Shown: positions 1 through 7,711 of the stretch, one piece after another | Position numbering within the stretch: position 1 is the first letter of the stretch | Layout: each line of letters opens with the position of its first letter | NCBI GenBank assembly: GCA_031266315.1 | Contig: JAISBG010000243.1 | Location: 1-16,080, forward strand | DNA length: 16,080 nt | Reading direction: 5' to 3' | From: Planctomycetaceae bacterium | GTDB taxonomy: Bacteria > Planctomycetota > Planctomycetia > Pirellulales > Thermoguttaceae | Notes under the pieces: model-generated | What the model was told of the DNA's origin: nothing | Database searches by the model: none | The model's input: only the letters and a program-made list of their open reading frames with translations | Translations under genes and position numbers: made by a program

Positions 1-467
1 ATCTTGATGTTCAGGTGGCGAAGCCGACTTACGAAATCACGCGGCTTTTTGAAATGATTGTGGGGCGTATTCAAACGGTGCTGATTATCTTTGCGATTAT
101 GGTGATTATCGTTGCGGCAATCGGTATGATGGTCAGTATTTACAACTCCATGAATGAACGCCGTCAGGAAATTGCGATTATGCGGGCGTTGGGGGCAAAA
201 CGGAAAACGGTCATGTTTATTATACTTCTTGAATCAATTTTGCTTTCACTGGGCGGTGGTTTGATTGGCATGGTGATTGGTCATGGACTTATCGCCGGAG
301 TGGGACCGATTATTGCTCAGGCGGTGATGGTTGTTGTGAATCCCTGGCACTTTCAATCAGCGGAACTTGTTCTTATTCCCTGTTTAATTTTGTTAGCATC
401 ACTTGTCGGTTATCTTCCGGCAGTCGTTGCCTACCGAACCGATGTCGCTCAATCTCTCAATCCGTAA
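1..467 (+). CDS. ABC transporter permease, FtsX/MacB-like, C-terminal part
   Basis: The reading frame is open to the left edge, so only the C-terminal part (about 154 residues) is present. It shows the FtsX/MacB permease C-terminal pattern: a hydrophobic helix of about 22 residues, then the cytoplasmic motif NERRQEIAIMRALGAKRKTV, a second long helix rich in Gly (LSLGGGLIGMVIGHGL), a short extracytoplasmic stretch, a third helix, and the ending AYRTDVAQSLNP. In this family the ERR.EI...RA.GA segment is the coupling region that contacts the ATPase. These permeases usually serve lipoprotein release, efflux or cell-envelope functions together with an ATP-binding subunit, which would lie upstream outside the window. 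The substrate cannot be told from this fragment. The hairpin cluster starting about 20 bases after the stop may end its transcript. Confidence 0.88.
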   Translation, partial: LDVQVAKPTYEITRLFEMIVGRIQTVLIIFAIMVIIVAAIGMMVSIYNSMNERRQEIAIMRALGAKRKTVMFIILLESILLSLGGGLIGMVIGHGLIAGVGPIIAQAVMVVVNPWHFQSAELVLIPCLILLASLVGYLPAVVAYRTDVAQSLNP

Positions 468-487
468 ACCGCATTAAAGCGAAAAGA

Positions 488-604
488 GGTGGGTGACCTT
501 TCGCTGAAAGGTCACGTCGGCGTACTCGCCGACAGTGAACCAGATTAACGGCGGCAAAATTATGACTCAACCAGCGCGACCCTTCAGCGAAGGGATCGCC
601 CACC
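488..604. repeat. Paired inverted hairpins (REP/BIME-like)
   Basis: Three hairpins lie close together after the permease stop. The first has a perfect 10-base stem (493-502 with 506-515, loop GCT). The second has a perfect 7-base stem (516-522 with 527-533). The third pairs 576-585 with 589-599 around the loop AGC with one bulge. The outer two (488-515 and 576-604) are inverted copies of one another, both starting with GGTGGG on their own strand, and they differ by paired changes that keep the stems. This is the layout of bacterial interspersed palindromic elements built from two inverted REP units. It may also act as the permease terminator. Copies elsewhere in the genome would settle it. 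Confidence 0.65.
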
Positions 605-672
605 TGATGGTTGCCTACCTCTATTATTGCTTGTACAAGGAATATTTTAGCCAAAATTCTGATTTCTCCTAA

Positions 673-694
673 ATTCACACTTTTCTTTGTGAAT
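673..694. repeat. Small hairpin in the upstream region of the 855-1187 gene
   Basis: ATTCACA (673-679) and TGTGAAT (688-694) form a perfect 7-base inverted repeat with an 8-base loop. It lies about 160 bases before the start at 855, in an AT-rich stretch (605-854) that holds no convincing gene. It could be an operator or part of a terminator, but nothing else supports a specific role. Confidence 0.3.
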
Positions 695-854
695 AAAAGA
701 AATAATCCAAAAAAATTGTAAAATCAGTATAAAAGTTAAAATTTATTGCCGATATAGTTCGGTGTATCAAAAGACGGGAATGAGAAGGATTGTGGATTAG
801 GAAAACACCCTCAATTCTCGATCACCAATGTTCCTTTATGTATGGAGTTTTGAA

Positions 855-1187
855 ATGCAAGTTAAAGTGTACACGCCGCGAATTATTGAGATTGCCAGCG
901 AATATCTTCCTGCTCTCGCCAAACGAGCCGCCGATAGTCTCGGCGAACGGGCAGGAGAAATCTCCGCAACTCGCGGACATCTTGTCCGGCAAGCAGTTCA
1001 GGATGGGTTAATTCGGGAATTTGACGACTTAATCGCCGAAGATGGAACGGTCGATCTGGTTTGCGACCCCGGAATGGAAATCCCGCTCGAACTCGAAAAT
1101 CAAACCCTGACCTTAACGGAATTGCTGGAGGCTCTCCATTACAAACGAAGTTGGTCTGAAATGAAATCCAAAAACGAAGCGGCTTGA
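855..1187 (+). CDS. Hypothetical protein, helical, about 110 residues
   Basis: I chose the ATG at 855 because GGAG lies 7 bases before it (TATGGAGTTTTGAAATG); an in-frame ATG at 828 has no such site. The protein is soluble, with no membrane segment or signal peptide. It starts MQVKVYTPRIIEIASEYLPA and is largely predicted helical, with alternating charged and Ala/Leu residues through residue 60, then a short acidic part (DDLIAEDGTVDLVCDPGMEI) and a Lys-rich end. I do not recognise a family. It is followed after 7 bases by the next gene on the same strand, so the two are probably one operon. The codon pattern and base composition resemble the flanking chromosomal genes rather than the AT-rich element to the right. 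Confidence 0.65.
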   Translation: MQVKVYTPRIIEIASEYLPALAKRAADSLGERAGEISATRGHLVRQAVQDGLIREFDDLIAEDGTVDLVCDPGMEIPLELENQTLTLTELLEALHYKRSWSEMKSKNEAA

Positions 1188-1194
1188 GGTTTCT

Positions 1195-1932
1195 ATGACA
1201 AGCAATCTCTCTCAAACGGCACGCCCTGTCGCGATTTCTTTCAAAGATTTTCGTGATGAGGAAATTGTCGATTTTTTTGCGAACGAAAGCCGAATGTTTC
1301 ACCCGGAAATCAAACCCAATAGTTTTGGTCGCAGCCGGTTGGTGGGCGCACCGCATTTCCCAATGGAACGTAAAGGAACAGCCGCATTTCGTGTTTCGTT
1401 TTGCACAAACGGGCTACAGCAAGAGAAGTACTCTTCCCGCAATGGTATTTTGCGGACGGACTCGGTGGGAACAATTCCGGTTCCGCCGGACATTTTCGCG
1501 TTCGCAAACGAAACCAACGCTCGAACTATTACCGCCCAAAAACATTCTTCCGGAAATTATTCCAAAAAGCCGAAACGAAAACCTGTCAAAACAATTGAAC
1601 TCTCGTTCGCAAAAACATCTCAACCATTGGCTTCGACATTGATGTCGGCACGGATCGATAGAAAACAAGCGGTCAAAATAGTTTGCAACCCTTTGGAAAA
1701 CGAAACGAAAAAAACCGCCCTTTGTTCCGCCAATACACCCGTCAAGGAAACTGAACCTGAACCTTCAGAAAATACGGAACTTTCGGTAAATGTAAATACG
1801 GCAAAACAGTTGTTCGTACCGGTTCGGGAAACGGACGCACAACTTGACCGGTTGATTGAAACATGGTCACGGCTTTCACCACAACTCAAGGAAACAATTA
1901 CAACACTCCTTGAAGTTTCCGAATCCGAATAA
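1195..1932 (+). CDS. Hypothetical protein, low complexity, about 245 residues
   Basis: The ATG at 1195 has GAGG 6 bases upstream, and the gene sits 7 bases after its neighbour, which suggests a shared transcript. No known domain is visible. The protein is rich in Thr, Ser, Lys, Pro and Asn. The middle (roughly residues 60-200) looks disordered, with basic runs such as KKPKRKPVKT and an acidic patch ETEPEPSENTE. The last 30 residues (LIETWSRLSPQLKETITTLL) are predicted helical. Other forward frames are also open for long stretches here, so a frameshift or a non-coding segment inside the gene cannot be excluded. The upstream neighbour is equally unknown, so context gives no function. Confidence 0.55.
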   Translation: MTSNLSQTARPVAISFKDFRDEEIVDFFANESRMFHPEIKPNSFGRSRLVGAPHFPMERKGTAAFRVSFCTNGLQQEKYSSRNGILRTDSVGTIPVPPDIFAFANETNARTITAQKHSSGNYSKKPKRKPVKTIELSFAKTSQPLASTLMSARIDRKQAVKIVCNPLENETKKTALCSANTPVKETEPEPSENTELSVNVNTAKQLFVPVRETDAQLDRLIETWSRLSPQLKETITTLLEVSESE

Positions 1933-1988
1933 TTCTGAATAATTCTAAATAATAGAGATGATTTTATTACGTACATTATTTTCTTGCT

Positions 1989-2361
1989 CAGTAGGATTAC
2001 AAGTTTTTCCGTAGCCGTTCACGAAAAATCAAGGTGAAGGTAATGTTATTACTTACGATTCCTAAGTCCGTAGGACTTGAATATGGATAACCTCGTGCAA
2101 ACGAAGTGCAGCACGGGGTATTGAGTAATACGCCACAACACACGGAACTGCGTAGCAGTTCAATAGAACAAATGTTTTCTGTTGAACTGCTACGCAGTTC
2201 GGAGAAAAAGGGGGAAGGTTGCCTACCCCGTGCTGCACTTCGTTTGCACGGGGTTATCCATGTACAAGTCCTACGGACTTAATAATACACATTTTACCCT
2301 TTTACCTAATAGTTGCTTTGATGTTTCGTGAATGGTTACAAAAGAAGTTGCAATCCTACTG
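1989..2361. repeat. Giant nested palindrome, about 373 bases
   Basis: Four inverted-repeat pairs are nested around one centre near 2172. The outermost pair (1989-2032 with 2318-2361) matches at 36 of 44 positions. Next comes a 15-base self-complementary unit (2064-2078 with 2266-2280). The third pair, 38 bases (2083-2120 with 2224-2261), matches at 37 of 38. The innermost, 23 bases (2145-2167 with 2178-2200), differs at one position and closes on a loop containing AACAAATGTT. Several arms are also hairpins by themselves: AAGTCC/GGACTT, GAACTGC/GCAGTTC, CGTGC/GCACG. There is no open reading frame inside, and no clear target duplication at the ends. It may be a non-autonomous mobile element or a stack of chromosomal palindromic repeats. 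Confidence 0.75.
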
Positions 2362-2497
2362 TTTTTGGTAATCAATCTTGCGAATCGTTAATAATCTGGT
2401 ATTCTTATGAATAATTGGGTTAAGTATCTATTCACAATGTCAATAAATTGGAGAGTCCAATTTATCTGTTGATCGGAATTGTTATGAAGGAATTGCT

Positions 2498-3634
2498 ATG
2501 AATTTATTCAGTAGAACATTTTTTGTGACGGTTTTGGTTGTCGGTGTTTTTTACGTTGTTTTCGGTAACGCTCAGGTATTTTGTCAGGATCATTCGGTTC
2601 TTCCTCCCGGAGTTGCCCATACACATTCGCAGGAAAACATCGTACAAAATTCAGAGCCGTCGTGGACGCAAAACATGATTAAAAACGAAGACCGTTTTTT
2701 CGATTTCAAAACGGTTGCCAAGAATGTTCACGCTGAACACCGTTTTGTTCTCAAAAATCCTTTCACGGAACCGGTTCATATTGCTAGCGTAACCTCAAGT
2801 TGTTCATGTACTTCGCCTTATATTCTGGACGGCAAGGAAGAAATTCAGACTTACGAAGAAACCGCTATTGTTGCCCGATTTCGGACGGATTTGTATGAAG
2901 GTCCCAAAAACGCAACTCTTACGGTTGTGATTGACAAACCTTACCGTGCGGAATTTCAGTTGAATGTACGCGGTGAAATTCGTTCGGATATTTCGATAGA
3001 GCCGAATCTTGTCAAACTCGACAATATCAAAGAAGGCGAAGAAACAACGCGAACTCTTAATATCGTGTACACCGGTTCCAATTCCTCTTGGAAAATTGTT
3101 GATTTTAAAAGCAATAACGAACATCTTACCGGAAAAATCCTTGAATTTCAGCCGACACTTGGAAAGATTACGGCAAAAGTTCAGGTGTTGCTCGACGCGG
3201 AAACTCCACGCGGACATTTTATTGATCGTCTGTTTTTGGTTACGAATGACCATGAAAGCCGTCGGGAAATTCCAATTCTTGTTCAGGGAACAGTTGGAAC
3301 GGTGATCAATATCACGCCACAAACAGTTTTTTTCGGTTATCTGAAAACGGGAGAAGAATCGTCCATTAAGAGTGTGATTATTCGGGGGACGAAACCTTTT
3401 CGAATCAAAAAACTCCTTTGCGATAATCCCAAAGTCGAAATCAATTACACACCTCAAGAAGAGAGTCCGCCGAAAATTATTTACAAAATTCCGATTCGTT
3501 ACACCAATCCCGCCGAAGGAGAAGGTTCGCCGACGGACGGCAAAATGCGTGCGGAAATCAAAATCGAAACCGACATTCCCGATTTAACGCCAACTTTTTT
3601 TGTTACGACGGCGATTAAAAACGAAAATGAATAA
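2498..3634 (+). CDS. Secreted DUF1573-domain protein
   Basis: The start at 2498 follows AAGGA at a spacing of 6-7 bases (GAAGGAATTGCTATG). Residues 1-30 form a typical signal peptide: a basic start, a 20-residue hydrophobic core, then an Ala-Gln-rich end. There is no clear lipobox. The mature protein begins with a DUF1573 unit: FFDFKTVAKNVHAEHRFVLKN near residues 67-87, followed by TSSCSCTSP with Cys102 and Cys104. This SCxC motif is the family hallmark. Two further beta-rich repeats of ASH/Ig-like type follow (for example LDNIKEGEETTRTLNIVYTG and FFGYLKTGEESSIKSVIIRG). Family members are exported and common in Planctomycetota and Bacteroidota; no biochemical role is established. The upstream gap contains the nested palindrome and no evident partner gene. 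Confidence 0.88.
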   Translation: MNLFSRTFFVTVLVVGVFYVVFGNAQVFCQDHSVLPPGVAHTHSQENIVQNSEPSWTQNMIKNEDRFFDFKTVAKNVHAEHRFVLKNPFTEPVHIASVTSSCSCTSPYILDGKEEIQTYEETAIVARFRTDLYEGPKNATLTVVIDKPYRAEFQLNVRGEIRSDISIEPNLVKLDNIKEGEETTRTLNIVYTGSNSSWKIVDFKSNNEHLTGKILEFQPTLGKITAKVQVLLDAETPRGHFIDRLFLVTNDHESRREIPILVQGTVGTVINITPQTVFFGYLKTGEESSIKSVIIRGTKPFRIKKLLCDNPKVEINYTPQEESPPKIIYKIPIRYTNPAEGEGSPTDGKMRAEIKIETDIPDLTPTFFVTTAIKNENE

Positions 3635-4133
3635 TTACCGTATTATTTAATTTTTCTGATTCTATCGGATTAGGCGTTTTATAACGGAATCGTAAAATAA
3701 TTGGTAATATTTCAGCGGAATTTTTGTTAAAGGTGGGCAATCCTCTGTTGGTATGTAGATTTTCAACTCTATGATTCGACGTAAATTCCTAATTTATAAG
3801 AAGTTATGCAATCGTTGATTGTTATGCAACTCATAAATTACACTATTCACAAAACTATATTGAAGTCAATCGAAGGCTATCATTTTTCTGGATATGGATT
3901 TATGACGACATTGAAAGTCGGGGGAAAGTTGTCGGGCATTTGGAAATGTCCAGAGATGTCCAAAAATGTTCAGATAATAATAGAGCACAAAGAAAAAACC
4001 GAACGGGTGAAAAACATAGAAAACACCTGTTCGGTACACGCAGAAAGAAAAATTGGGTCGGAGTTATTGTGTCGTTGGATTGATGATTTCAAAAAAAACC
4101 ATGCCCAATCAAACAACCACTCCCCACGTCCGA
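3635..4133. other. Junction spacer without a convincing gene
   Basis: This is the boundary between the chromosomal-looking genes on the plus strand and the minus-strand element. An open frame of 134 codons runs at 3806-4210 on the plus strand, but it has no ribosome binding site, is unlike any family I know, spans the hairpin at 3998-4035 and overlaps the end of the 4134 gene, so I do not call it. No tRNA or integrase is visible. The segment may contain the left end of the inserted element, but I cannot identify an attachment site. Confidence 0.5.
3998..4035. terminator. Strong hairpin, possible terminator of the minus-strand operon
   Basis: ACCGAACGGGTG (3998-4009) pairs with CACCTGTTCGGT (4024-4035) in a 12-base stem with one G-T type mismatch and a 14-base loop. 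It lies about 100 bases past the stop of the last minus-strand gene (4134). On the minus strand it is followed by TTTTTTCTTTG, so it could serve as a rho-independent terminator for the long minus-strand gene run, although the loop is longer than usual. Confidence 0.5.
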
Positions 4134-4568
4134 CTAGGGTTGTTTGCATTGCCGTTGTCGGAGGTGATAATAACATATTTTTTGTTTGTTTCGGTTTTGC
4201 ACTTCTTTAATAAACAATAATTTATTCTCAACACAATAATCAAAAAAATATTGCAACACCGTTTGTGTGTATTTGTAGTTCAAACGTTCCTTGACTTGTG
4301 CTAGTGTTGCCTTTTTCATTTTTCGGATGACCGCAAAAATTGTACGGCGAAATTTTTTGTCGTGCAAAATGGATTCATCAATTTCTAAAAGAGGTTCTTC
4401 ATTTGGGGGCGGGGTCTCAAATATGCTTTGTCCGTTTTCAATACGATGTCGATATTGTTCAATTAATAACATCTTTTCATAGGATTCCGCATAACAATTT
4501 TCGTGACGCGATAAATCGTCATAAGAGATGCGACAAGGTAAGATGTAACCATTTTGTTCTACCAGCAT
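4134..4568 (-). CDS. Hypothetical protein with winged-helix-like C-terminal half
   Basis: The ATG at 4568 lies 2 bases after the TAA that ends the primase remnant, so translation was probably coupled to it. The protein has 144 residues and no membrane segment. Residues 1-75 are unfamiliar and contain two Cys (PCRISYDD and ENCYAES). Residues 75-125, around RRTIFAVIRKMKKATLAQVK and VLQYFFDYCVENKLLFIKE, have the helix-turn-helix-wing spacing of small winged-helix domains; this is a pattern judgement, not a family match. It ends basic (HLRQRQCKQP). Its position at the end of the replication gene run suggests an accessory replication or DNA-binding role, which is inference. Unlike its upstream neighbours it has no visible break. 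Confidence 0.6.
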   Translation of the reverse strand: MLVEQNGYILPCRISYDDLSRHENCYAESYEKMLLIEQYRHRIENGQSIFETPPPNEEPLLEIDESILHDKKFRRTIFAVIRKMKKATLAQVKERLNYKYTQTVLQYFFDYCVENKLLFIKEVQNRNKQKICYYHLRQRQCKQP

Positions 4569-4570
4569 TT

Positions 4571-4908
4571 TTAATCCAAAAATAAACGGCGTAATTTTTT
4601 GATTTCTTTTTTACTCGCACTTCCGGGGTCCGCAGAATCCAAACATACATTAATTGTTTCGCCCGAAAAGATACTCAATTCACGGCATAATTGTTTTGCC
4701 TGCTCTTGCGTGTCCGGTTCATTGTCGAAACAAATAACCCGACGTGCAAATTTAGAGATTCGATATTTTTGCGCTGGTGTTACCGCTTTGTCCAAAACGG
4801 TCACCGCATCAACACCAACATTAAACACATCGAAAACACTCCCGTAACAATAACCGTATCATAGAACGTCTGTTATTGTTCTCCGTACAATAACGTTTTA
4901 ACCGGTAA
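4571..4908 (-). pseudogene. Phage-type DNA primase remnant (Toprim domain)
   Basis: The readable part is the Toprim half of a DnaG-like primase. In one frame LPVKTLLYGEQ, a TAA, then QTFYDTVIVTGVF matches the start of the domain, where families have a vivvEGvfD signature. The sequence then changes frame between VIVTGVF and DVFNVGVDAVTVLDKAVTPA, and continues with RRVICFDNEPDTQEQAKQLC, the second acidic motif, and ends ...KKLRRLFLD. The catalytic Glu of the first motif is Thr here. The zinc-binding and RNA-polymerase domains that should precede it are absent: the SUKH gene and an AT-rich spacer lie there instead. A GTG at 4828 could open the last 85 residues, but that piece alone would not be an active primase. 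I therefore call it a truncated, frameshifted remnant. Confidence 0.72.
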
Positions 4909-4951
4909 TTTTGAACTATTTCAAAGGTTTGGATAAACGCAACAGATTCTT

Positions 4952-5503
4952 TCATAAGTGATTGTATATTGATACAATAGTCATATCTAACCTATTGTTT
5001 CGAATATTGTTTGGAAAACAATCCGGTTCTATCTCATTTTTTATGATTTTTAACAAAAATGTTGTAATATTCATATCGTATTTATTGTAGAGACCACAAT
5101 CGTAATTAAAATAGACAATTGACCAATTATTCGGTTCACCATCAGTAACCCATGCAATATGTTCACCCCAAAGATCACCTCCACATAATAACAATCCATT
5201 TTTTTCTGGAAAAACCTGATGCTTTACCAGTGGTAGATAACCAGAAAAAAGACTCTTAAGTTGCTCTATATTATATTGATGCCACCCCCAAAGTGAACTC
5301 AATCCAGAATTAAAAGGACTTACTACGTAGATATGATTATACCATAAACATTCACCATAATGGTGAATATATTCAATATAATCAACTGGCAATGCAGAAC
5401 CTATAGTATTTTCAACTTGGGTTATATCTTGATTTAGTCCTGTATGAATAGGTCGGTTTGGAGGAGGAACAAGTTCTATTAATTCTAAAAGTGAAGAAAG
5501 CAT
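4952..5503 (-). CDS. SMI1/KNR4 (SUKH) family protein, immunity-type
   Basis: The start at 5503 (MLSSLLELIELVPP) is chosen because the family fold begins about there; the frame stays open to 5656, but the extra 51 codons look non-coding. The protein has 183 residues. It shows the SUKH pattern: a first helix, TQVENTIGSALPVDYIEYIH (the conserved helix with I...LP.dY..f), YGECLW, a later beta-rich part with GLLLCGGDLWGEHIAWVTDG, and a C-terminal helix FLLKIIKNEIEPDCFP. SUKH proteins commonly neutralise polymorphic toxins of contact-dependent or Rhs systems. No toxin gene lies beside it, so it looks like an orphan immunity gene. It stands where the N-terminal half of the primase should be and uses many AT-rich codons (ATA, TTA), which suggests later acquisition. 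No clear ribosome binding site is visible. Confidence 0.78.
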   Translation of the reverse strand: MLSSLLELIELVPPPNRPIHTGLNQDITQVENTIGSALPVDYIEYIHHYGECLWYNHIYVVSPFNSGLSSLWGWHQYNIEQLKSLFSGYLPLVKHQVFPEKNGLLLCGGDLWGEHIAWVTDGEPNNWSIVYFNYDCGLYNKYDMNITTFLLKIIKNEIEPDCFPNNIRNNRLDMTIVSIYNHL

Positions 5504-6062
5504 AATAATGAAATTTATTCTAAGATTGATTAATAATTGTTGTGACAATAAATGGCATGCTTTCGACTTGACTATTTCTAACACCAAGCAGTGGACGGCA
5601 AAAGTTAGACCCAAAACGGTTGAATATAAGGTGTACAGTTTGATGTTACAAAACATTGATTGACCGTTTTCAATCCATCATCAACCCCTATTAATTGTTC
5701 GGAGAGGTGGTATAGAATTGTAACTTGTTTTCGAATCTCACCTTTCTCGAAGCAATTTCTTCCCAATGTTTTTATCGGCAATTGGGATTATTTTCTGTAA
5801 TCATTTTTATCTTTTTATTACAAAATGATTTAAACTGATGATTCAAAAATTCATGCGTGAATTTCACAAACAACAAATCTTTTTTATTTTTATATTGTAA
5901 TACAAATAGGAGCCAATCGTATTGGAAATAGCTATGACAAAATCATTATATCACAATATCTAACATAGACATCAAAAAATTTTGATTATTTTAAGAAATT
6001 GTCCATTATTTTTTTGACAAATAAGAAATGATCGTATTGGGTTTAAGAATATTTTATCAAAA
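5504..6062. other. AT-rich spacer between helicase remnant and SUKH gene
   Basis: Apart from the doubtful 51-codon frame, this stretch has no gene. It is very AT-rich, contains a perfect small palindrome CCAAT-CGT-ATTGG (5913-5925), and the 10-mer ATCGTATTGG recurs at 5916-5925 and 6031-6040. Because the helicase and primase remnants flank it and the N-terminal half of the primase is missing, it probably marks replaced DNA. I see no transposase or clear terminal repeats. Confidence 0.5.
5508..5663 (+). CDS. Possible 51-residue ORF or gene remnant
   Basis: An ATG at 5508 opens 51 codons (beginning MKFILRLINNCCDNKWHAFD and ending YSLMLQNID) in the spacer divergent from the SUKH gene. It lacks a clear ribosome binding site and resembles no family I know. 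The composition (Trp, Lys, His) is more protein-like than random AT-rich sequence, so it might be the tail of a lost gene, but confidence is low. Confidence 0.2.
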   Translation: MKFILRLINNCCDNKWHAFDLTISNTKQWTAKVRPKTVEYKVYSLMLQNID

Positions 6063-7408
6063 TCAATGACATCGCGGCAAAAAACTTAACATCATTGGTC
6101 GGCAAATCGCCAAACAACCCGCAACGTACAGATATTCCAATTCGCTGTATTCCGCTTCGCGTCGAACAATCCAATTCAATCTCCGTACTTGTTGGTCTCG
6201 TTCTATTGGTGTTGCGTTGATTCCGATAATTCCTGTTGCGTGAGCTAATTTTGTTTTTGATTCGGAAAAATTCGATTTGTCGAGAATTTTTGTCCGGTAA
6301 CTTGCAGCATCCGCTTGCGTTGCCGTAACAACTAAGCAATGCCGAGATTGGGAAAGTCCGCGTAATCAATGACAATAACGTCCGGTATCCAACCGGAACG
6401 TTCCCAAATATCTAACCGTGATTCAATACCGAGTACACCGATTGAATTGTTTGGATGGACGGATAATCGTAACCGTTCTTCTTCGCCATGCTTTTTGATA
6501 AGTTTCCGACATTTTTTAACAGCGTCGTCAGCGGAGATTGCCTCTTTGACGGGTATTTCATTAAAATCAATTTCGATATTATGTTTTGCGTCAACTTGCA
6601 ATGCGTTAGGGATTTTGAACACACCAATCTTTTTGGGAATACCGGTAATCCGTAACATCAATCGAATCATCACTTGATTCTGACTCATATCGCCAACCTC
6701 AAAAAAAGCGACTTTACGTTTTTCCTGAACGGCACGCCATGCCAAGTCAAGCAACCACATACTCTTTCCGGTTTTTTCCGCAGCAAGAAAACCAATAAGA
6801 TTATCGCGGCTTAATGAATCGCCGAAAAATTGGGAAATATCATCTTCGCCTTGCTTGTTAAAATGAATCAATTGTTCTGAGGTTGTTTCAAAGGCTTGAC
6901 GAATTGCCGGTTCGTTACGAATTGGATCAATCCCCAAGTCCGCACCAAGTTCAACACGTTGGAATGAATTAATCGCGTCAAGACTATCCTCCAGTTTGCT
7001 GGTTTGGATTCCGGCTTTAATTTTGTCCGCAATTTTTTCAAGCCGAACCTCCGTAAAATACCGGCTGGCTTGGTCGATAAGATAATCACGGTTTTGAATG
7101 GGGTCTTGTTCCGATTCAAAATCGAGAGAGGATAATAAATCGTTTATCTGTTGCGATAACTCTTTATTGGGATTTTTATCTTGGAACGATTGAAAGCGAG
7201 AGAGGATTGCCTCGCGCGGCGCAACTCCATATTTTGTGTGGTGTATAACTGCCCATTTGCCTATCAGATTGGCAATATCCGTGCGGAAAAAATTAAAATG
7301 TTTCGACGTATCCAAAGATGCGGACACCGACGACGCAACAACATCATCGGTAATCATACCGATCAAGATACGCCGTTCAATTTCGGCATTAAAAGATTCA
7401 ACTTCCAT
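6063..7408 (-). pseudogene. DnaB-like replicative helicase, disrupted by internal deletion
   Basis: The first frame (358 residues from the ATG at 7408) holds a helical N-terminal region and a RecA-type ATPase core: GFLAAEKTGKSMWLL (Walker A, about residues 206-220), VAFFEVGDMSQNQ (H1a with the acidic residue, about 233-245) and PDVIVIDYADF (Walker B, about 342-352). It stops at TAG (6332-6334) just after PNLGIA. The missing end resumes in another frame from about 6341: HCLVVTATQADAASYRTKIL, then HATGIIGINATP and RRLNWIVRREAEYSELEYLY, to TGA at 6063. The TATQ segment is the H3 sensor motif of DnaB-type helicases. About 25-30 residues normally separate Walker B from it and are gone here, so this is a deletion with a frame change, not a simple slip. 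No Shine-Dalgarno sequence is obvious at 7408. Confidence 0.82.
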
Positions 7409-7446
7409 GCAATATTATCTGTTTAGAAAAATGTTGACTCTCTACT

Positions 7447-7710
7447 TCAAAGTGTTTTGAGTAGTTGTCTGATATTATACTGCAAATCACTGTACGGGCA
7501 TTTTTCTAACAAATAATTCAATTCTTCTTTCGCATCGTTTAATATCTCTTCATCTTTATATTCGTAATCTTGAAGAGTATCTGTAAGATATTTTAATTCT
7601 TCTTCAATTGATTTTCGCTGAACACGATAGATAATCTTTTCAATTTCTTCAGGACTTAAAGTGGTGTTGTCTTCACTTTTGTACGATTTTACGTAGGACG
7701 GTTTTAACAT
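7447..7710 (-). CDS. Small acidic hypothetical protein
   Basis: The ATG at 7710 (MLKPSYVKSYKSEDNTTLSP) overlaps the region just after a TAA that ends the exonuclease remnant (TAAAATG), which suggests translational coupling; in-frame ATGs at 7722, 7725 and 7779 also exist. With the 7710 start it has 87 residues, is highly charged, and is predicted mostly helical from PEEIEKIIYRVQRKSIEEEL to the end, so a coiled-coil or dimeric role is possible. I recognise no family. It is followed after 38 bases by the helicase remnant. It occupies the place where the rest of the exonuclease domain would be expected, so it may have arrived with the deletion that truncated that domain. Confidence 0.5.
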   Translation of the reverse strand: MLKPSYVKSYKSEDNTTLSPEEIEKIIYRVQRKSIEEELKYLTDTLQDYEYKDEEILNDAKEELNYLLEKCPYSDLQYNIRQLLKTL

Positions 7711-7711
7711 T

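Noticed and set aside
457..678. Minus-strand open frame through the hairpin cluster
   Set aside because: Its sequence is mostly the palindromic repeats read in reverse; no start site or family pattern.
883..1356. Minus-strand open frame of 157 codons opposite the 855 and 1195 genes
   Set aside because: It is Arg/Phe-rich in the way typical of antisense shadows and has no ribosome binding site; the plus-strand pair has good spacing and binding sites.
1989..2361. Possible CRISPR array in the palindromic region
   Set aside because: The repeats are inverted and nested, not direct and evenly spaced, and no cas gene is visible.
2804..3457. Minus-strand open frame of 217 codons inside the DUF1573 gene
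   Set aside because: It is the antisense shadow of a well-supported secreted protein gene.
3806..4210. Plus-strand open frame of 134 codons
   Set aside because: It has no ribosome binding site, no family resemblance, spans a strong hairpin and overlaps the end of a better-supported minus-strand gene.
6015..6050. Plus-strand promoter suggested by TTGACA at 6015-6020
   Set aside because: No -10 element lies at a suitable distance and no gene follows on that strand.
6043..6375. Minus-strand open frame of 110 codons overlapping the helicase end
   Set aside because: The recognisable helicase C-terminal sequence (TATQ segment) lies in another frame; this frame is compositionally shadow-like.
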